A DNA stretch of 64,000 nucleotides from the NCBI RefSeq assembly GCF_031143425.1, contig NC_090451.1:347208339-347272338 (forward strand). The letters run 5' to 3'. The notes below the pieces were generated by a model. That model did no database searches. It was given only the letters and a program-made list of their open reading frames with translations, and was not told where the DNA came from. The translations under genes were made by a program, and so were the position numbers. The DNA comes from Pleurodeles waltl. Its lineage: Eukaryota > Chordata > Amphibia > Caudata > Salamandridae. Position 1 is the stretch's first letter, and every line of letters starts with the position of its first letter. Below, in pieces: positions 34,056 to 46,331 of this stretch.

Positions 34056-34826
34056 AACGCGCACTTTTTCCCCTACCTTTAAAAGAGGGAAGATCATTTT
34101 GGTCCTGACAGGTTAAAACATTTGTCCAACAAATTACCAGGGATTTCTGAAGCCGATTTCTCAATGTACAACAATATCAGAGTTCTAAGACGATCAAGGC
34201 CGTTTACAAAAGTTGCGCGTAATGTATATTACAGCTAATATTATTATTAATGTGATCCAGCTTCCTTACCTGCCTTCCCCACATTAATGTGACCAAAAGC
34301 TTAGTCGTCAAAACAGAATTGTAATCAGTGTCTTCGAAGTTAAACAGATCATGTGGCCGGTGACTTGTACTGTCAATTATATTTGGGATTCTGCATGTAA
34401 AGCATTATAATGTCTAAAAATGACGTGGGTGGTTTAAAACTGACGTCCAAACAGGAAACACATGTCAAATAAACAACCAAGTAACAGAAGTGATTCAAAT
34501 TCCCATGGCTTCGTGTACAAAGGAACCATGTGAAATGTCCTCATGCGCTTCAAAAACTTGTTTTGTATTGAATGCAAATATTTTCTCTTTTAAAGCTTTA
34601 TTTTTGATTTTGTAGCGAAAGTGAGGCCGACCCGGGAGATCAAAGATCCAGGTCACAATGTGGTGAGGTACAGTGGACCATGAATCACAATGTATACTAG
34701 TTACTAGACTTGTGGTCAGTACAAAAAATAGTGACATTAACACACTGGCACGTGACATCGGCGACGTTAGTACGGTAAATTTACATAGGACGGAATGCAT
34801 GTGAACATACCTTCTGCAACAAAATA
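34056..34826. other. Unassigned DNA
   Basis: No supported coding frame or recognised repeat boundary. Confidence 0.3.
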
Positions 34827-34834
34827 GTCTCTCT

Positions 34835-36865
34835 CAGGGCTGGCTTTAGCGCTGGTGGAGCCCTGTGCGACAGTCTTTTATGGCTCCCACCCCATGACCA
34901 CATCTCTCCATAGCCCCTCTCTCACATACATTCAGTTGTTTTAAAGCACTTGTAAAGGCTGGCCTTACTAATCTACTCAGCTATGTTAGAGCGTCGGACC
35001 TTATTAAATTAACTTGCAAGGGGACGCAAATAGGCTAATGGAACTTTTGACTGCCCTTGAGTGGTTCCCATCATGTAACCCCATACCAAAAAAATCAATA
35101 TCAACAACAAACAATGGCATCGGTAATCAATAGGGGTCAATAATTTACACACACCATGACCTTGCAGCCATAAATAGCCACACATTTATGTAAAAGTTAG
35201 AAAGTTTATTCCCCTATATTTACAATGCTAAAGTCACACAACTTAGTCTTAAAATCAAATGATAAGTATACAGAAACAATACTGGCTGACCAAAGCTCCT
35301 AAAGAACCGCAAGCTAATCAAAGCTTGAGCCACTACACATTCTAAGGTTATGGTACGAATTAATAGCACAAATAACTGGGCAAACGAAATGATATACATT
35401 TAGATTCAGCAAAGAAAAGACATCAACTGTTATTACATGTAGAAAGCATAATCAGGGAATACCCTAGCTAACTTCAGATTAGAATAGCATGTTTGGACTT
35501 CATGCAAAACAATATAGTCAACACAAATTTGGAAAAACATCTAACTATGGTTCTATCAAAAGCAGTGGTTGGTACCTACGGACAAAAGCAAAGAGACAGA
35601 ACAATAAGTAACATCGTCTTATAACTTTCCTCAATATGGTTCAACAAGCTGTGATAGTCTTCGTCAATTGGACATCAGTTCGGTCAGCAAGGCATCAGGA
35701 TTCAGCATCAAAGTTTAGGAAAAAGCAAAGTCTCCATGCAGTTCGGAAAGGAATAGCTAAACTCTCAAGAAAATTGTGGAGAATGGCAGGATTCAGCATT
35801 AAAGTTTAGGAAAAAGCAAAGTCTCCGTGCAGTTCGGAAAGGAATAGCTAAACTTTCAAGAAAAATGGGGAGAATGGCGCAACTCCTCCCAGTGCAGTTT
35901 GGCTAAATTAGATTTCCTAAAACTACTTCCCACATCCTTATTGGTCAAAGAATTGCACGTTTGCATTTAGTCCAATGAAAATAAAACCCCAGATCTACAA
36001 CTTTACTAGTACACAGTTCACATGTCGATGATTGGCTCCTCTTCTCCTGTTCCCATTGTTTGGCTTGTCAGATATCAATATTGTTGCAGCTTATACTCCA
36101 GTCAGTGTCTTCTCTTGGGAAGGTCAGTTTTACCCATACTACATTATACATTGTATCCTAGTTAGTACATAATTTTCTAGCAAGCAGTTGTCATTAGAAA
36201 GATTTTCAGCTACAAGCACTTGGTCAGCACAGTGGAAAATCACAATTTAATTTTCTAAGCAGCCATTTTATAAGTCACCTAAGAAATGCAGCTTGACATG
36301 AGGCCATACAACTAGGCCGTGCAACTAGGCCTAAGTTAAGGCCTTTGGTTAATAAAGCTAATACATAATACATAACCCTTAAGATGACATATTACGACAT
36401 TGATAAAACATAAGCTCAACATTTTACATTAATAAGCTATTAATAAGTACACTTCATGAACATTGACGGCCACTCAGGTGGGCGCAACTTCAAATGCGTG
36501 CATTTGTTTCTCTGGGTCAATTCATTTTCAATGTGAATTCAACACTCAGAACACATGAATATTCATTACTAAAATTCAGCTATCCACAGAAAATATAGTT
36601 CTCTTCTTTGCAGCAGGAATATTACCCCTCCACTCTACTTTATGGCGAGTCAAAGTTACCACTAGACAAAACTCCCATCTCTCTCCCTAGCAGGAACATT
36701 AATCACAAGCGGTATCTTGACAATTTTATTGCTGCTTGAAAGCAGGATGCACACACGGAACCTTTTTTAAATCGCAAGTTTCATAAGTCATTGTCAAACA
36801 CAGGGCCCCCTGAGGTCAGCACCCAGTGAGTCCGCACCGCTCGCACCACCCTAAAGCCAGCCCTG
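34835..36865. mobile_element. Non-autonomous hAT element, 2031 bp
   Basis: Perfect 15-bp inverted ends (CAGGGCTGGCTTTAG left, CTAAAGCCAGCCCTG right), flanked by GTCTCTCT (34827-34834) and GTCTTTCT (36866-36873), an 8-bp duplication with one difference. CAG-type ends and 8-bp duplications are standard for hAT. No transposase frame. Much of the interior looks like captured or later-inserted LTR-type DNA (35140-36450) and includes a 91-bp tandem duplication (35698-35879). Confidence 0.82.
35698..35879. repeat. 91-bp tandem duplication
   Basis: GGATTCAGCATCAAAGTTTA at 35698 recurs at 35789 with few changes across the full unit (shared GCAGTTCGGAAAGGAATAGC). Recent local duplication inside the hAT element. 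Confidence 0.85.
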
Positions 36866-36873
36866 GTCTTTCT

Positions 36874-38103
36874 TCATGTATGTTTTACAAGGTTGCCAAT
36901 TTATGGTGAACAACTTCTCAATAGCATAGAAGTTCCACAGTTTTGTATGCTACAGGATTGTAAGTGGGCAGGACTGTAGTTTCCAGTGTTGGGCATTAAT
37001 TAGTCTGGCAACAGGGAGCAAATGCATGACTAATTTGCTTGTTGGTGCGGTAAGTGGACCTACGGTATCCTCGCCTGAATCACCAGGCATCAGAATAATA
37101 GGGTTAAGTGGAAGTTCTAACACAATTGTCTTGATGTTTTAGGATCTTTTTCCACTAAGTCTGATTTAACCACAGGTGTGTAAAAGTTCAGGAACCACTT
37201 TCAAAATAGGTCTGAACCTTTGACACTTGGATGACTTGGCTGCTCTAGGTCTTACATTGGACCTAATTTCATCTGATAGTTTGATAGTTCGACGTTTATA
37301 TCTCTCTCCCATCTACATACCATTAGGCTCCTTAGCAGATTGTAAATTATTAATAATATTGTAAAGGTCAGTGATCAACTTCTTTGTTTGATTGTGAGTG
37401 AACAGGGATCCCAAGGAGTTCTTATCCCTACTTCTTTATTCTCTAATTGCTATTGTGCATGCCCAGTGCATCAAATGAGAGAGGGAGAACGAGTAAATCA
37501 ATCTATGTCTGATTCTCTTATCCTCAGCTTCTCATTAACAAACGAGTCATCTAAAATGGTGGGTTATGCCTCCACCATTTGACAAAAAGAGCATTATTGA
37601 CTCCAGTATTGAAGTGATGGTTATGAATTATCAGCGTGAGTGTGAGGGTAATGTTTTTCAGGCTTTCCTAGTTGCAACATTTCAACTTTCTAATAAAGTC
37701 AAAATGGACAGTAGGAGAGTTTTGCAGAGATATCTGTGTTTCTGTGGTAGCCACAGACAAGAATGTAGATAAATAGTTTAGAAATCCTGCTCTAATATCG
37801 TCAAAAGTTATGTAAGAGGGTGGAACTTCCAGTCTAAAGCTGGTCATAAAAGAGATGTGTAAATGTAGTGTTCAATGTTATGAAATCCATCATGTGGACA
37901 TCCGTCAAATTTGGCTTTATATATACACAGATAGCCTAATTCACAGCAATGCCTTTTTGCTGCACTGCTCTTTGTCAAAACAAAAGGGCAGGAGTGCGCT
38001 GTATCTACAAGGAACACCTTGTTGCACATAAACAATCATGAGGGAAATGCAGCACACATAGCAAGAGGAAAACACGGGGAGAAATAAATATATTTCTCCC
38101 CTT
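36874..38103. other. Unassigned, possible LINE-like remnant
   Basis: On minus, around 37400-37000, there are broken stretches with Lys/Arg-rich and Leu-rich character, but I cannot place them in a family. No gene called. Confidence 0.25.
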
Positions 38104-38433
38104 TGTAGCACCCTTACACCAGCCCTGGGGTGGCATAGGCTTTTGACACATTCCCAGGTTTTACAAACCTAGTAAATCTGGGACTGCGTCAAAATCCATG
38201 GGTGTTGCGTGGAAACACACAACTCAACACCCATGGAAGTCCTCGTTGATGCAAAGTAAGGCAACGTAGTGACTTGCGCTGTGCTGCATTGCCTTACTCC
38301 ATATCTACAAGCCCATGAAAAGCCATGTAAAGTGGCTTTGCATGGTCTTGTAGATATGGGCCTGCAGCCTGTGCTGCCAGTGCATCACAAAAAGTGATGC
38401 ACCAGCAGCGCAAGTCTCTTGTAAATAAGCCTC
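38104..38433. mobile_element. MITE-like element related to 38593-39102
   Basis: GC-richer block with internal inverted pieces (ATATCTACAAGCCCATG / CATGGTCTTGTAGATAT) and a right end CTTGTAAATAAGCCTC, like the CTTGTAAATCTGGCCC ends nearby. The left border is vague. Confidence 0.45.
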
Positions 38434-38592
38434 AGAGTCTTTTCATTCCAGACAAATGTAAATGGTTTCCTTTGTATATGAGAAATGATGGCACTGGAGA
38501 ACCCTAGAGGGTTATGTAAATCCTTGCACATAATCTCAAGGAGTGTGGGATATAATATAGGTGTTTGATTATTTTGGAAGATTGGGACCAAA

Positions 38593-39102
38593 GGGCCAGA
38601 TTTACAAGGCCTTAGCATCTTCTTGCCCCACACTGGCATTATTGTTTTGATGCTAATGTGGCTCAAGGAGGGAATTGTCGCTGTGCCATATTTACAAAGT
38701 GGCGCAACGAATGGATTGTGCAACTTTGTGACCCATTGAGCCACATTATACCTGCATCAGACAAAATGTATGCAAGGGGGGGCGTTTTAGTGTTAGGAGG
38801 CCCGCTTAAATGGCACAGTGAAATCTACAAGATTTCCCTGCACCATTTTTGGCGTCATTTTTAGCGCACCTATTTTACTCTATGGGTCTCCTTGCACTTC
38901 GCTGCACTAGCATCAACATTTTTTAAGCTAGTGCAACAAAGCTCTATAATAGTGTAAAAAATGTGATGCTGCTGGCCTAATATGCGCAATGATGCAACGT
39001 ATTGTACATACAGAGCATCCATGGTGTCGTTAGGTGGGGCAGGGATGATGCAAGAAACTAGTGCATAAGCACTGATGTGCCAATTTCTTGTAAATATGAT
39101 CC
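38593..39102. mobile_element. Harbinger-like MITE (GGGCCAGATTTACAAG ends)
   Basis: Left end GGGCCAGATTTACAAGG; right end CTTGTAAATATGATCC. Flanked by AAA (38590-38592 and 39103-39105). The interior matches 9948-10430. About 510 bp, non-coding. A hAT element landed one base after the right AAA. Confidence 0.75.
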
Positions 39103-39106
39103 AAAG

Positions 39107-39323
39107 CAGTGGTTCCCAACCTTTTGACTTCTGTGGACCCCCATTTTATCAATACTGGAGCCCGGGGACCCCCACTGAATCATTATTGGAACACGGGGAC
39201 CCCCAAGGAGTCATTACTGATAGCTGGGACCTAATATTATTACATTTTTTAAGCAGCCACGGACCCCCTGAGGAGGCTTCGGGGACCCTCAAGGGTCCCC
39301 GGCCCACAGGTTGGGAACCACTG
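39107..39323. mobile_element. Short hAT MITE, 217 bp, perfect 8-bp duplication
   Basis: Inverted ends CAGTGGTTCCCAACC and GGTTGGGAACCACTG, identical over 15 bp. Flanked by ATCCAAAG at 39099-39106 and 39324-39331. CAGTGGTTCCCAACC is a classic vertebrate hAT terminus. The interior has three GGGGACCCCC-type repeats. Confidence 0.93.
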
Positions 39324-39331
39324 ATCCAAAG

Positions 39332-39639
39332 TATTTAATAGGCTGCTTAGTACATCTTAAATTATTATTGCATAACATTTTTTTCAACTATTTATTGGTC
39401 TGTAAATGTCTATCCCGTGAGGATTAGTGTACTTTTACTTAGAAGCCAGAAACCTCTGTGAAATGAGCCTATCCTCGTAGGAAGACCAGTACCAATTATT
39501 CTGGTTCAGACAAAAAGCAAAGCACATCAGTAGCATACAAGAACAATTTACAAATGTTCTTTTTCACTGAGACAACACTGCTTTATGGTTATTAGCTATG
39601 CTTTAAATAATTGGTTCAATCAAGAGTGCACATAGAAGG
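39332..39639. other. Unassigned DNA beside the second L1
   Basis: Probably degraded L1 3' sequence on minus; no motif found. Confidence 0.3.
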
Positions 39640-41500
39640 GTAGGCAATGGACATCCATACTTCATGGCTTTAATCAGAAGAATTGCTGGGGAATGTTCAC
39701 AATTTACCTTGATTTTGGCAGGAAGCTGTAAAACTGGCCAGAGTGAATGTTGTCATGTTTAAGCCAAGACGTTTTTTGACAGGACTTTAGTTAAGTGTTG
39801 CCAGTTGACATGGTCGATTGTCTTCTTCATATCAAGTGAAAGGAGACCAGTTTTTGTGTTCCAAAATGTCAATCAGATCAATGGCCAGTCGAGTATTTTC
39901 ATTTGCTTGACAAGTCTTTAAAAAGCCTCATTTTTATGTTGAATTGAGAGAAGGCCATTTGTGTGGAACAGGTTTTGCTGTAAATATCTTGACATCAGAA
40001 TTCTACAATCTTGTCAGCCTATGTGATGTGCAAGCAATGGATTATTTGTCAAGTTTTAATAGTGGTAAAACTTTGATGGGGAGTCAACCAGTACATATTT
40101 TTAGGGTTTATACAGCGATACAGAGAAGCCATCAGATCATGGGGCCTTGCTAAGTACCCTTGATGACTGCTCGGATTTGATATGAAGTAAACGCTATTTC
40201 TTATAGGCTAAGATCAAGGGATTTTTTTGTGAGAAAGGAAAGCTGCTGCACTGTTTTAGATAAGTTAAAATCTAGGTCTTTTGATACGCAGACAGAAGAA
40301 TAATAGGTATGTCAAACATTGACTATTTCCGAGATATCTCTGAGAAAATTGCTACCTATGTCTATTATATTCTTGGTATGAGTTCTTCTTTGAATTTCTT
40401 AAGCTTGTAGGCAAGGATTAGAACAGTTTTGGTACCTTTTTCAAAACATTGTTGGTTTATATAAAGCATCTTTCTGGCAGCCTCTCTTGTTAGGTTTTGC
40501 TCCTATTCGCCCCTGACCTTCCTCAAATCCCAATATATTTTTGTGAACAGTTCAATTTGTGTTCCACTGCTAGTCATTTCAGTTGAAATTCAAAGTCTTC
40601 TTTTTTATTTTTAGCCACTCCCATAAAGATTGTAGTAAGTGATAATAAATCAACTCTCACTACTGATATAGCAGTATGACAGCCTGTATTTCAGGTCACC
40701 TCTCCATATCATTATCATCAAAGTAAATCTCTATGGTCTCACTTAATGATGCCCCCAATGCCAAGCTGTCAAAAAACTACGCTAATAATAACTCATAGAT
40801 TGGGATAGGAACAAATAGGTGGTGTTGAATCCAAGGCAGGGTGGGGAATGATCTGATAGGACTTGGAGGACTACACTGGTGGAAAGTAATGAGGCCATCA
40901 TCATTCAATTGTCTGGAAAGAAATTCATCCTAGTGTGAGTTCTGTGCACAATGGAAAATGAGTTATGATCTCTTTCAATCAGCCTTTGGGCTCTCTTGAT
41001 AGATGTATTTCAGGTAAGCCCACCTATTAGAGAGGGTGGTTCGTGCTGGTTACTAGGACAAACTATGGAGCAATCTTTTATTTTGTGCATAATGGTATTA
41101 AGGTCACCTCCAAACATATATTTTTCATGGAATTCACAATAATATGGATTAGGCCTATGTAAAATTAATAATTTCCTTTATTTGAGAACATATATTGAAA
41201 ATAAGTAATGGTCACTGTTCCTAAGACTCATTTGAGCAATAAGACACTGCCCTTGTTGTGATAATGTTCATTTTCATTCCTAAAGTTTCAACTAAGCTCA
41301 CTAACCCTTTTGGTTTGTTTGTACTCAATGAATGAAACTGTAATAGGTACGTAATGGGGTATCTCAGAAGGAATCAAAATAGTTCATTGTAATATTGCAC
41401 CTCCTTAAAGTGTAGCCATTTTAACAGGGCTCTACTTTTTCTGGTCAAGTTAAGGCCTTGTAGATTTAGTGTGACTGTTCTGAGATGATTCATGATTAAC
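39640..41500 (-). pseudogene. Second L1: ORF2 endonuclease and reverse transcriptase, decayed
   Basis: On minus: TVTLNLQGLNLTRKSRALLK near 41475-41415 (start of the APE endonuclease), MFGGDLNTIMHKI near 41120-41075 (family GGDFN), and LSDHSP near 40860-40840 (catalytic SDH). Then the reverse transcriptase: SLDMKKTIDHVNWQHL near 39835-39785 and GCPLPTLLCALLIEP near 39650. Numerous stops. The polymerase YADD box and C-terminus are missing because the copy is cut off near 39332, next to the hAT MITE. A separate insertion from the L1 at 4690-14640. Confidence 0.75.
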
Positions 41501-42800
41501 CTTAGAAATCAGGATCCTCCAGAATGACCTAGGCAGTGTTATTATAGGGAGTATTCCTGATTTTAGTAAACATTTATAAAAATGATTGCATAGCCTAACA
41601 TTGCTCTATATCACATGAAGGAAAACTAACATGAAAGTGTCAGGATGCTAAATTGAAACACGGGCATTTCAAACAATAATATTTTTTAATTTGGTTGCTG
41701 CAGAAGTACACCAACAAGCATTTCTAGTGTATTGACTCAAAGATTTCATAAGACTCATGGCCCCAGCTAATGTAATTGAACCAGTAATACAGGCATCTGA
41801 AAGAAAATTGAACATCTAGAGCAGGAGAACATTCACAGTACATTTTATACTATTTCTCTGTATGAGAGGCGACAATACATAGTTGTGGTGTATGTTTGGA
41901 ACCATAGCATCCATGTTTAGCACAAAACAATGGGCTTGTCAAAAAGATGTGATGGGAGGAATGAATATAAACTTCATCTGGTTTCTTTTACTCAGCATTC
42001 GTCAGAGAATTGGTTGCTAAAGCCTTTTTTCTTGATGATGTTGTAATTGCCTAGTTGGTCTTTGTCTCTGCTACTCTCCACAAGGTTCTTCAGATTGTAT
42101 GAATTCAGAGGAAAGTGAATGCATCTTGGAATTTGCAATTTTCAAGATCAACTCTGCTTCGCCCAGTGATCCTACTGAGCATTGTTTGTTATTGAAAGTG
42201 AAATGGAAATAAAACAAAAAGCCTCATATGTACGAGATTTTGTTATGCTGTAAGAAAGTTGTTATTTCATTAAAGTTGTGTTATTTTGCCAGAGTGGACA
42301 GTGACACTTCTGGGCATAGTGTAATGGTGTCACCATTAAACAAATTTGTTTCTAGCTTACTAGAAATTATGCTATCTTCTTTTATCTGAAAATGTAAAGC
42401 TTTGTGAGATGCATTGAAGCTATTTCTTGCTTTGTTGGAATGTGGAAAAGGATCAGTGAGTAGATTCTGGATAATATCTGTACATGGCATCCTTGTTCAG
42501 TATTGGACACATCACTATTAATTCAGAAAATGCAAACATTGTTCCTACAGTAGAGATTTTCAGGCTATTTCTACTTCTACACAAGATTCTTATGTTGACA
42601 TTCAAGTGCAACAACTCTTGGTGACAGTTTGTTGCGTTCATGCACCTGCTGTCAGGAACATGAAAATCAACAAAGAGATAACAGTGAGTGACGGGGAAGC
42701 GGTGCTGCAATATATGTATAGTAACAACCAAAGACAACACAAGATCCTTAGTCATATATTACCTTACTAAGATGTTTAGAAAATCTGGCAGTCAATGGAG
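41501..42800 (-). pseudogene. Second L1: probable ORF1 region, decayed
   Basis: Upstream of ORF2 on the same strand, two open stretches (42755-42453 and 42490-42281) include NLLTDPFPHSNKARNSFNAS and LFNGDTITLCPEVSLSTLAK. The latter resembles the C-terminal domain of L1 ORF1 (family pattern YxGxxIxLxPDLSxxTL). Position and strand fit ORF1 of the same element; sequence support is modest. Confidence 0.45.
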
Positions 42801-43755
42801 GTCCCTGTAGAATGGATGGGCACACAAGAAATACAAAGATGGCTGACAGAAAACAAACCAAAGAGGAGTCACAGGGTTCACAGAGGAAAATCTTGCGATA
42901 CTTTACCCTAAAGGGACAGGAGGAATGTGATGTTTTTTAACAGTGCTCTTCATTTGAGTCCTCCAGAGAGTAGTAGTTGTTGGCAGGTCCTGTGTCCTTC
43001 ATTTTTTGTAATACTTTGCTTTCTAATTATTGTGGACTGGTAGCAGTTTGAGTAAGAGCCTTGCCATTTTCTGGATATAAATAGAAAGAGAGAGAGTGAG
43101 TCTTTTAAATTTGTAAATACAAACGAAAACTTCAAATAAAATGTTTACAATTGAGGAGATACTAAATCTTTAGATTCTTGCTAGCTTCTGGAAATGGAAA
43201 TAACTAATTTCTTCGCACACATGGAACTCGGAAATTGTGAAAGAGCCCTAAGCTTGTATATAGTTTTTCTCCACAGAAAAATTTATATTCAGAAGAGGGG
43301 ATATACTGTACTCTGCAAGATACTTATTAGTTCCTGTCAAAGAAAAGGGTATGACTATTGTAACATAAAGCTATGATGTGCACCAACCAGTCCTCACCTA
43401 GTCATATAAAATATTAAACTTTGCTAATTCTTATAGACTATAGCAATCTTCACTAGGAAGAAATAATATTTAAAGTTTACAAGTTTATTGTTTGGAAATG
43501 AATCTGAGAATCTTTTTTTTTTTTTCAATATTTGATAGACGCATGAATCCTATCCCTCATTTTAGTTGCTTTGAACATTTTGTGGTAGTTGTGTTAGTGC
43601 TGCTTCAGTCGATTTCCATCTGATTCCTCTCCAGAAACCAGAAGATAATATTGACAACAACTGGCATTTAGAAAGTGTCAAGAAAGTTTGACAGATATAG
43701 CCCCCTATATATTTCTTGTTTTTGGAGTAGCTGATTTTTGGATCTCTGCTGTGAC
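42801..43755. other. AT-rich unassigned DNA
   Basis: No supported gene or repeat boundary; a short AG run lies at about 43083-43098. Confidence 0.3.
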
Positions 43756-43758
43756 TTA

Positions 43759-43927
43759 TAGCCTGATTTAGATATTGGCAGACGGGTTACTCCATCACAA
43801 CAGTGACTGATGTCCCATCTGCTGAAATCTAAATCCCATTATTTTCTATGTGATTTCGATTTTGGTGAACAGGATACCCGTCACCGTTGTGACCGAGTAA
43901 CCAGTCCGCCGAGATCAAATCAGGCCC
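43759..43927. mobile_element. Fold-back MITE, 169 bp
   Basis: Arms are imperfect reverse complements (GCCTGATTTAGATATTGGC against the right end, whose reverse starts GGGCCTGATTTGATCTCGGC; GGGTTACTCCATCACAAC against GGTTACTCGGTCACAAC). TTA on both sides (43756-43758, 43928-43930), the usual Harbinger 3-bp target. Confidence 0.75.
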
Positions 43928-43930
43928 TTA

Positions 43931-44907
43931 GTCTCACTAACTGAATCTCACTCACTGAAGCTCTGATAAGTGCTAACCACCAGATCATGTCACACATGGG
44001 ACCCTTTATAAATTATGACCTGTGCAGGCCTTATCATTTAATGTGGCACTCAAAAAAAAATGTCAGAGTTTTTTGTTTACTATAGTGTGAGTCTGTCTGG
44101 TTGCACTATTAGTTTGTGGTGCTTTCTGTATTCACAGTGTAGGTGAAAGCTGAAACAAAGTTAAAATTGCATATTTGTTAAATGTATAGAGGAGTTTAAC
44201 ATATGTTTCCCTAGTGCCACAATGGTCCTGAATGCAAATATAAAATTAATTTAGCCATATCTGCACTCCTTCATAAAATTTTAGTTTTGTTCATATTTCT
44301 CTTAGTCCGCCCTTAATTATACTTTGGCTCTGAGATTCCCGATGTAATTTGAATTTCTTCGTACTAACGTGAAATTTGGAAACATTATGTGATATTGCAT
44401 GTATTTATGTGAAGTAGGCATTTGGCGCCATATTTTACCAAAAAATGCACTCTCATGTTCAGTTTGGACAAAAAGATAGTGTAAAAAAACTAAACAGCCA
44501 CGAACAATAGCCACTCACTCTCTGTTATTCGCATTGCTCCTGTGCATTTCCTGTAAACGTTTGGCGAGATCAGTGAATCTGCAGTACATTTGTGCATAAT
44601 TAAGCGATGTGGCTTAATAGCCTAATTTCAGGAATTTCATTTTACAACAATAACAAAATTACTGAAATTATGCTAATCACACCAACATAACACAGATTTC
44701 ACCCACGCTTAGTTAGTTACTCTGCAGACCAGCAGGTAGATCAAAACTGTTCCACACAATATGCTCATTTGGATGGGATTAAGCCTGTTACTGAACTTGT
44801 ACTGACTTGGAATCAGTGAACTCTGTCTCCAGGGACAGCTTTTACTTCTCTCTGGGGGATATTAAAAGCTTGTTGGAACTCTGGAGGAGAGGAGACTGCT
44901 AAAAGAT
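43931..44907. other. Unassigned DNA
   Basis: AT-rich; open frames short and without family resemblance. Confidence 0.3.
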
Positions 44908-44910
44908 TTA

Positions 44911-45403
44911 GGCCCTCATTACAAGACTGGCAGTTCAAGGACCGCCAGCTCACCGTGACGGTCGGACTGCTGCAACTATGATGATCCGACCTCCACATTA
45001 TGGCCCTGGCAGTTGGACCAACAGGCAACCACTGTCCCCTCTGGGATCATGGTTCCCAACAGTCTGACAGTGGTCTCAGTTGCACTCAGCCAGGGAGGAG
45101 CTGAGTTTAGCGCTGCCTGGCTGATTACAACTCTACTTAGCACCAGCCTTTCCATGATGGTCTGAGCACCATGGAACGGCTAGTGTTAAGCCACTGTACA
45201 GTCAATGCCCAAGACCGGTCCAGCTGAGACCAATACTGCTGCACAATTTCCACTGGGCTGACCAGCAAAATCATAGTTTTTGCCGGTCAGCTCAGAGGAA
45301 ACCTTGTAATGGGGCTGGTGGGGAGACCGCCAGCTCCACAACAGTCTCCTCACTGCAAGTCTGGTGATTGGTTTTTCTGACCGCCAGACTCGTAATGAGG
45401 TAC
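44911..45403. mobile_element. Harbinger MITE, GGCCCTCATT family, 493 bp
   Basis: Ends GGCCCTCATTACAAGACTGG and, at the right reversed, GTACCTCATTACGAGTCTGG. TTA flanks at 44908-44910 and 45404-45406. Subterminal GACCGCCAG motifs as in the other members. No coding content; the ends match Harbinger copies B and C, which could have supplied the transposase. Confidence 0.85.
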
Positions 45404-45965
45404 TTAGAGAGCAGGATTCCCAAAACAGATAACTTGTGTGGCCATAGTGCATCAGCAGGAGCAAAAGCAAAACACAGTAAATACAGCCTAAAACAGCCCA
45501 CCCTGGCCTCAGATAATTTCTTTAAAGCCCACTGCTCATGTGCAGCAGTTTTAGGCCCCACTGAGCTAATAAAATCTTAACTGCACTCTGTGGTTGTCTC
45601 AAAAAGAGCTTCTGTCATGAACCTATGCCCCAGGGGCAGAAGGTGAAACTGGTTGGCCCCACTCAGGATCAGGTGTACCCAGGATAAAAAATGTAATCTT
45701 TACTCAGATGGGTGAGACCACCCCATACGTACAAGCGGCAGACTCATTCATTTGTATATTAGAACCAGGCCTCGCCATGACAGGTCTGTTGTATGTGAGG
45801 CATCCAGGAGTAACAATAAGCCCCCCAGCCACCTTTCACTTGCTTACCCTACGTCTTTTGGGTCAGAAACAAGTAGTCCCTGGACAGTTTGTGCATAATT
45901 TTAAGTATTTATTGAACATAGACTTTCAGTTTTCTGGCTCAAGGGTACAGAGGCCTTTGTATCTA

Positions 45966-46215
45966 AGGGCTGGATGTAGGTAGGAAAAAATTAGCGAGTC
46001 GGAAATTGCGAGTCGTTGTGACTCGCAATTTCCGACTCACTAAATGGTATCCAAGAAGAAAAAGCGACTTCAATTTGCGACTCGCAAATGAAGTCGTACC
46101 GCAGATTGCGAGTCCGCTGTTTGCGTGGTCGCTTTTTGCGACCGTGCTAAAAACGAACACGCAAATTGCGAGTGGGTGTCGCAAATTGAGACTTTGCTGC
46201 AAATTGAATGCAGGT
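45966..46215. repeat. Left subterminal repeat cluster of the young Harbinger
   Basis: Repeated direct and inverted copies of TTGCGAGTCG / CGACTCGCAA-like words, including a palindrome near 45990-46040 (GAAATTGCGAGTCG ... CGCAATTTC). Likely binding sites for the transposase or Myb protein. Confidence 0.6.
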
Positions 46216-46331
46216 GCAGCAGAACACTCAGGAAAACACTTCCTGGCTCCTGATGATGACATCACAGCCAGGAAGTTTACTAATACCCATTTTAAACTGC
46301 TGAACTGCAAACAGGAGGAACAGCAGCTGCC

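Noticed and set aside
33859..34164. Ile-rich membrane protein frames on both strands
   Set aside because: Direct translation of an (AAT)n/(ATT)n microsatellite.
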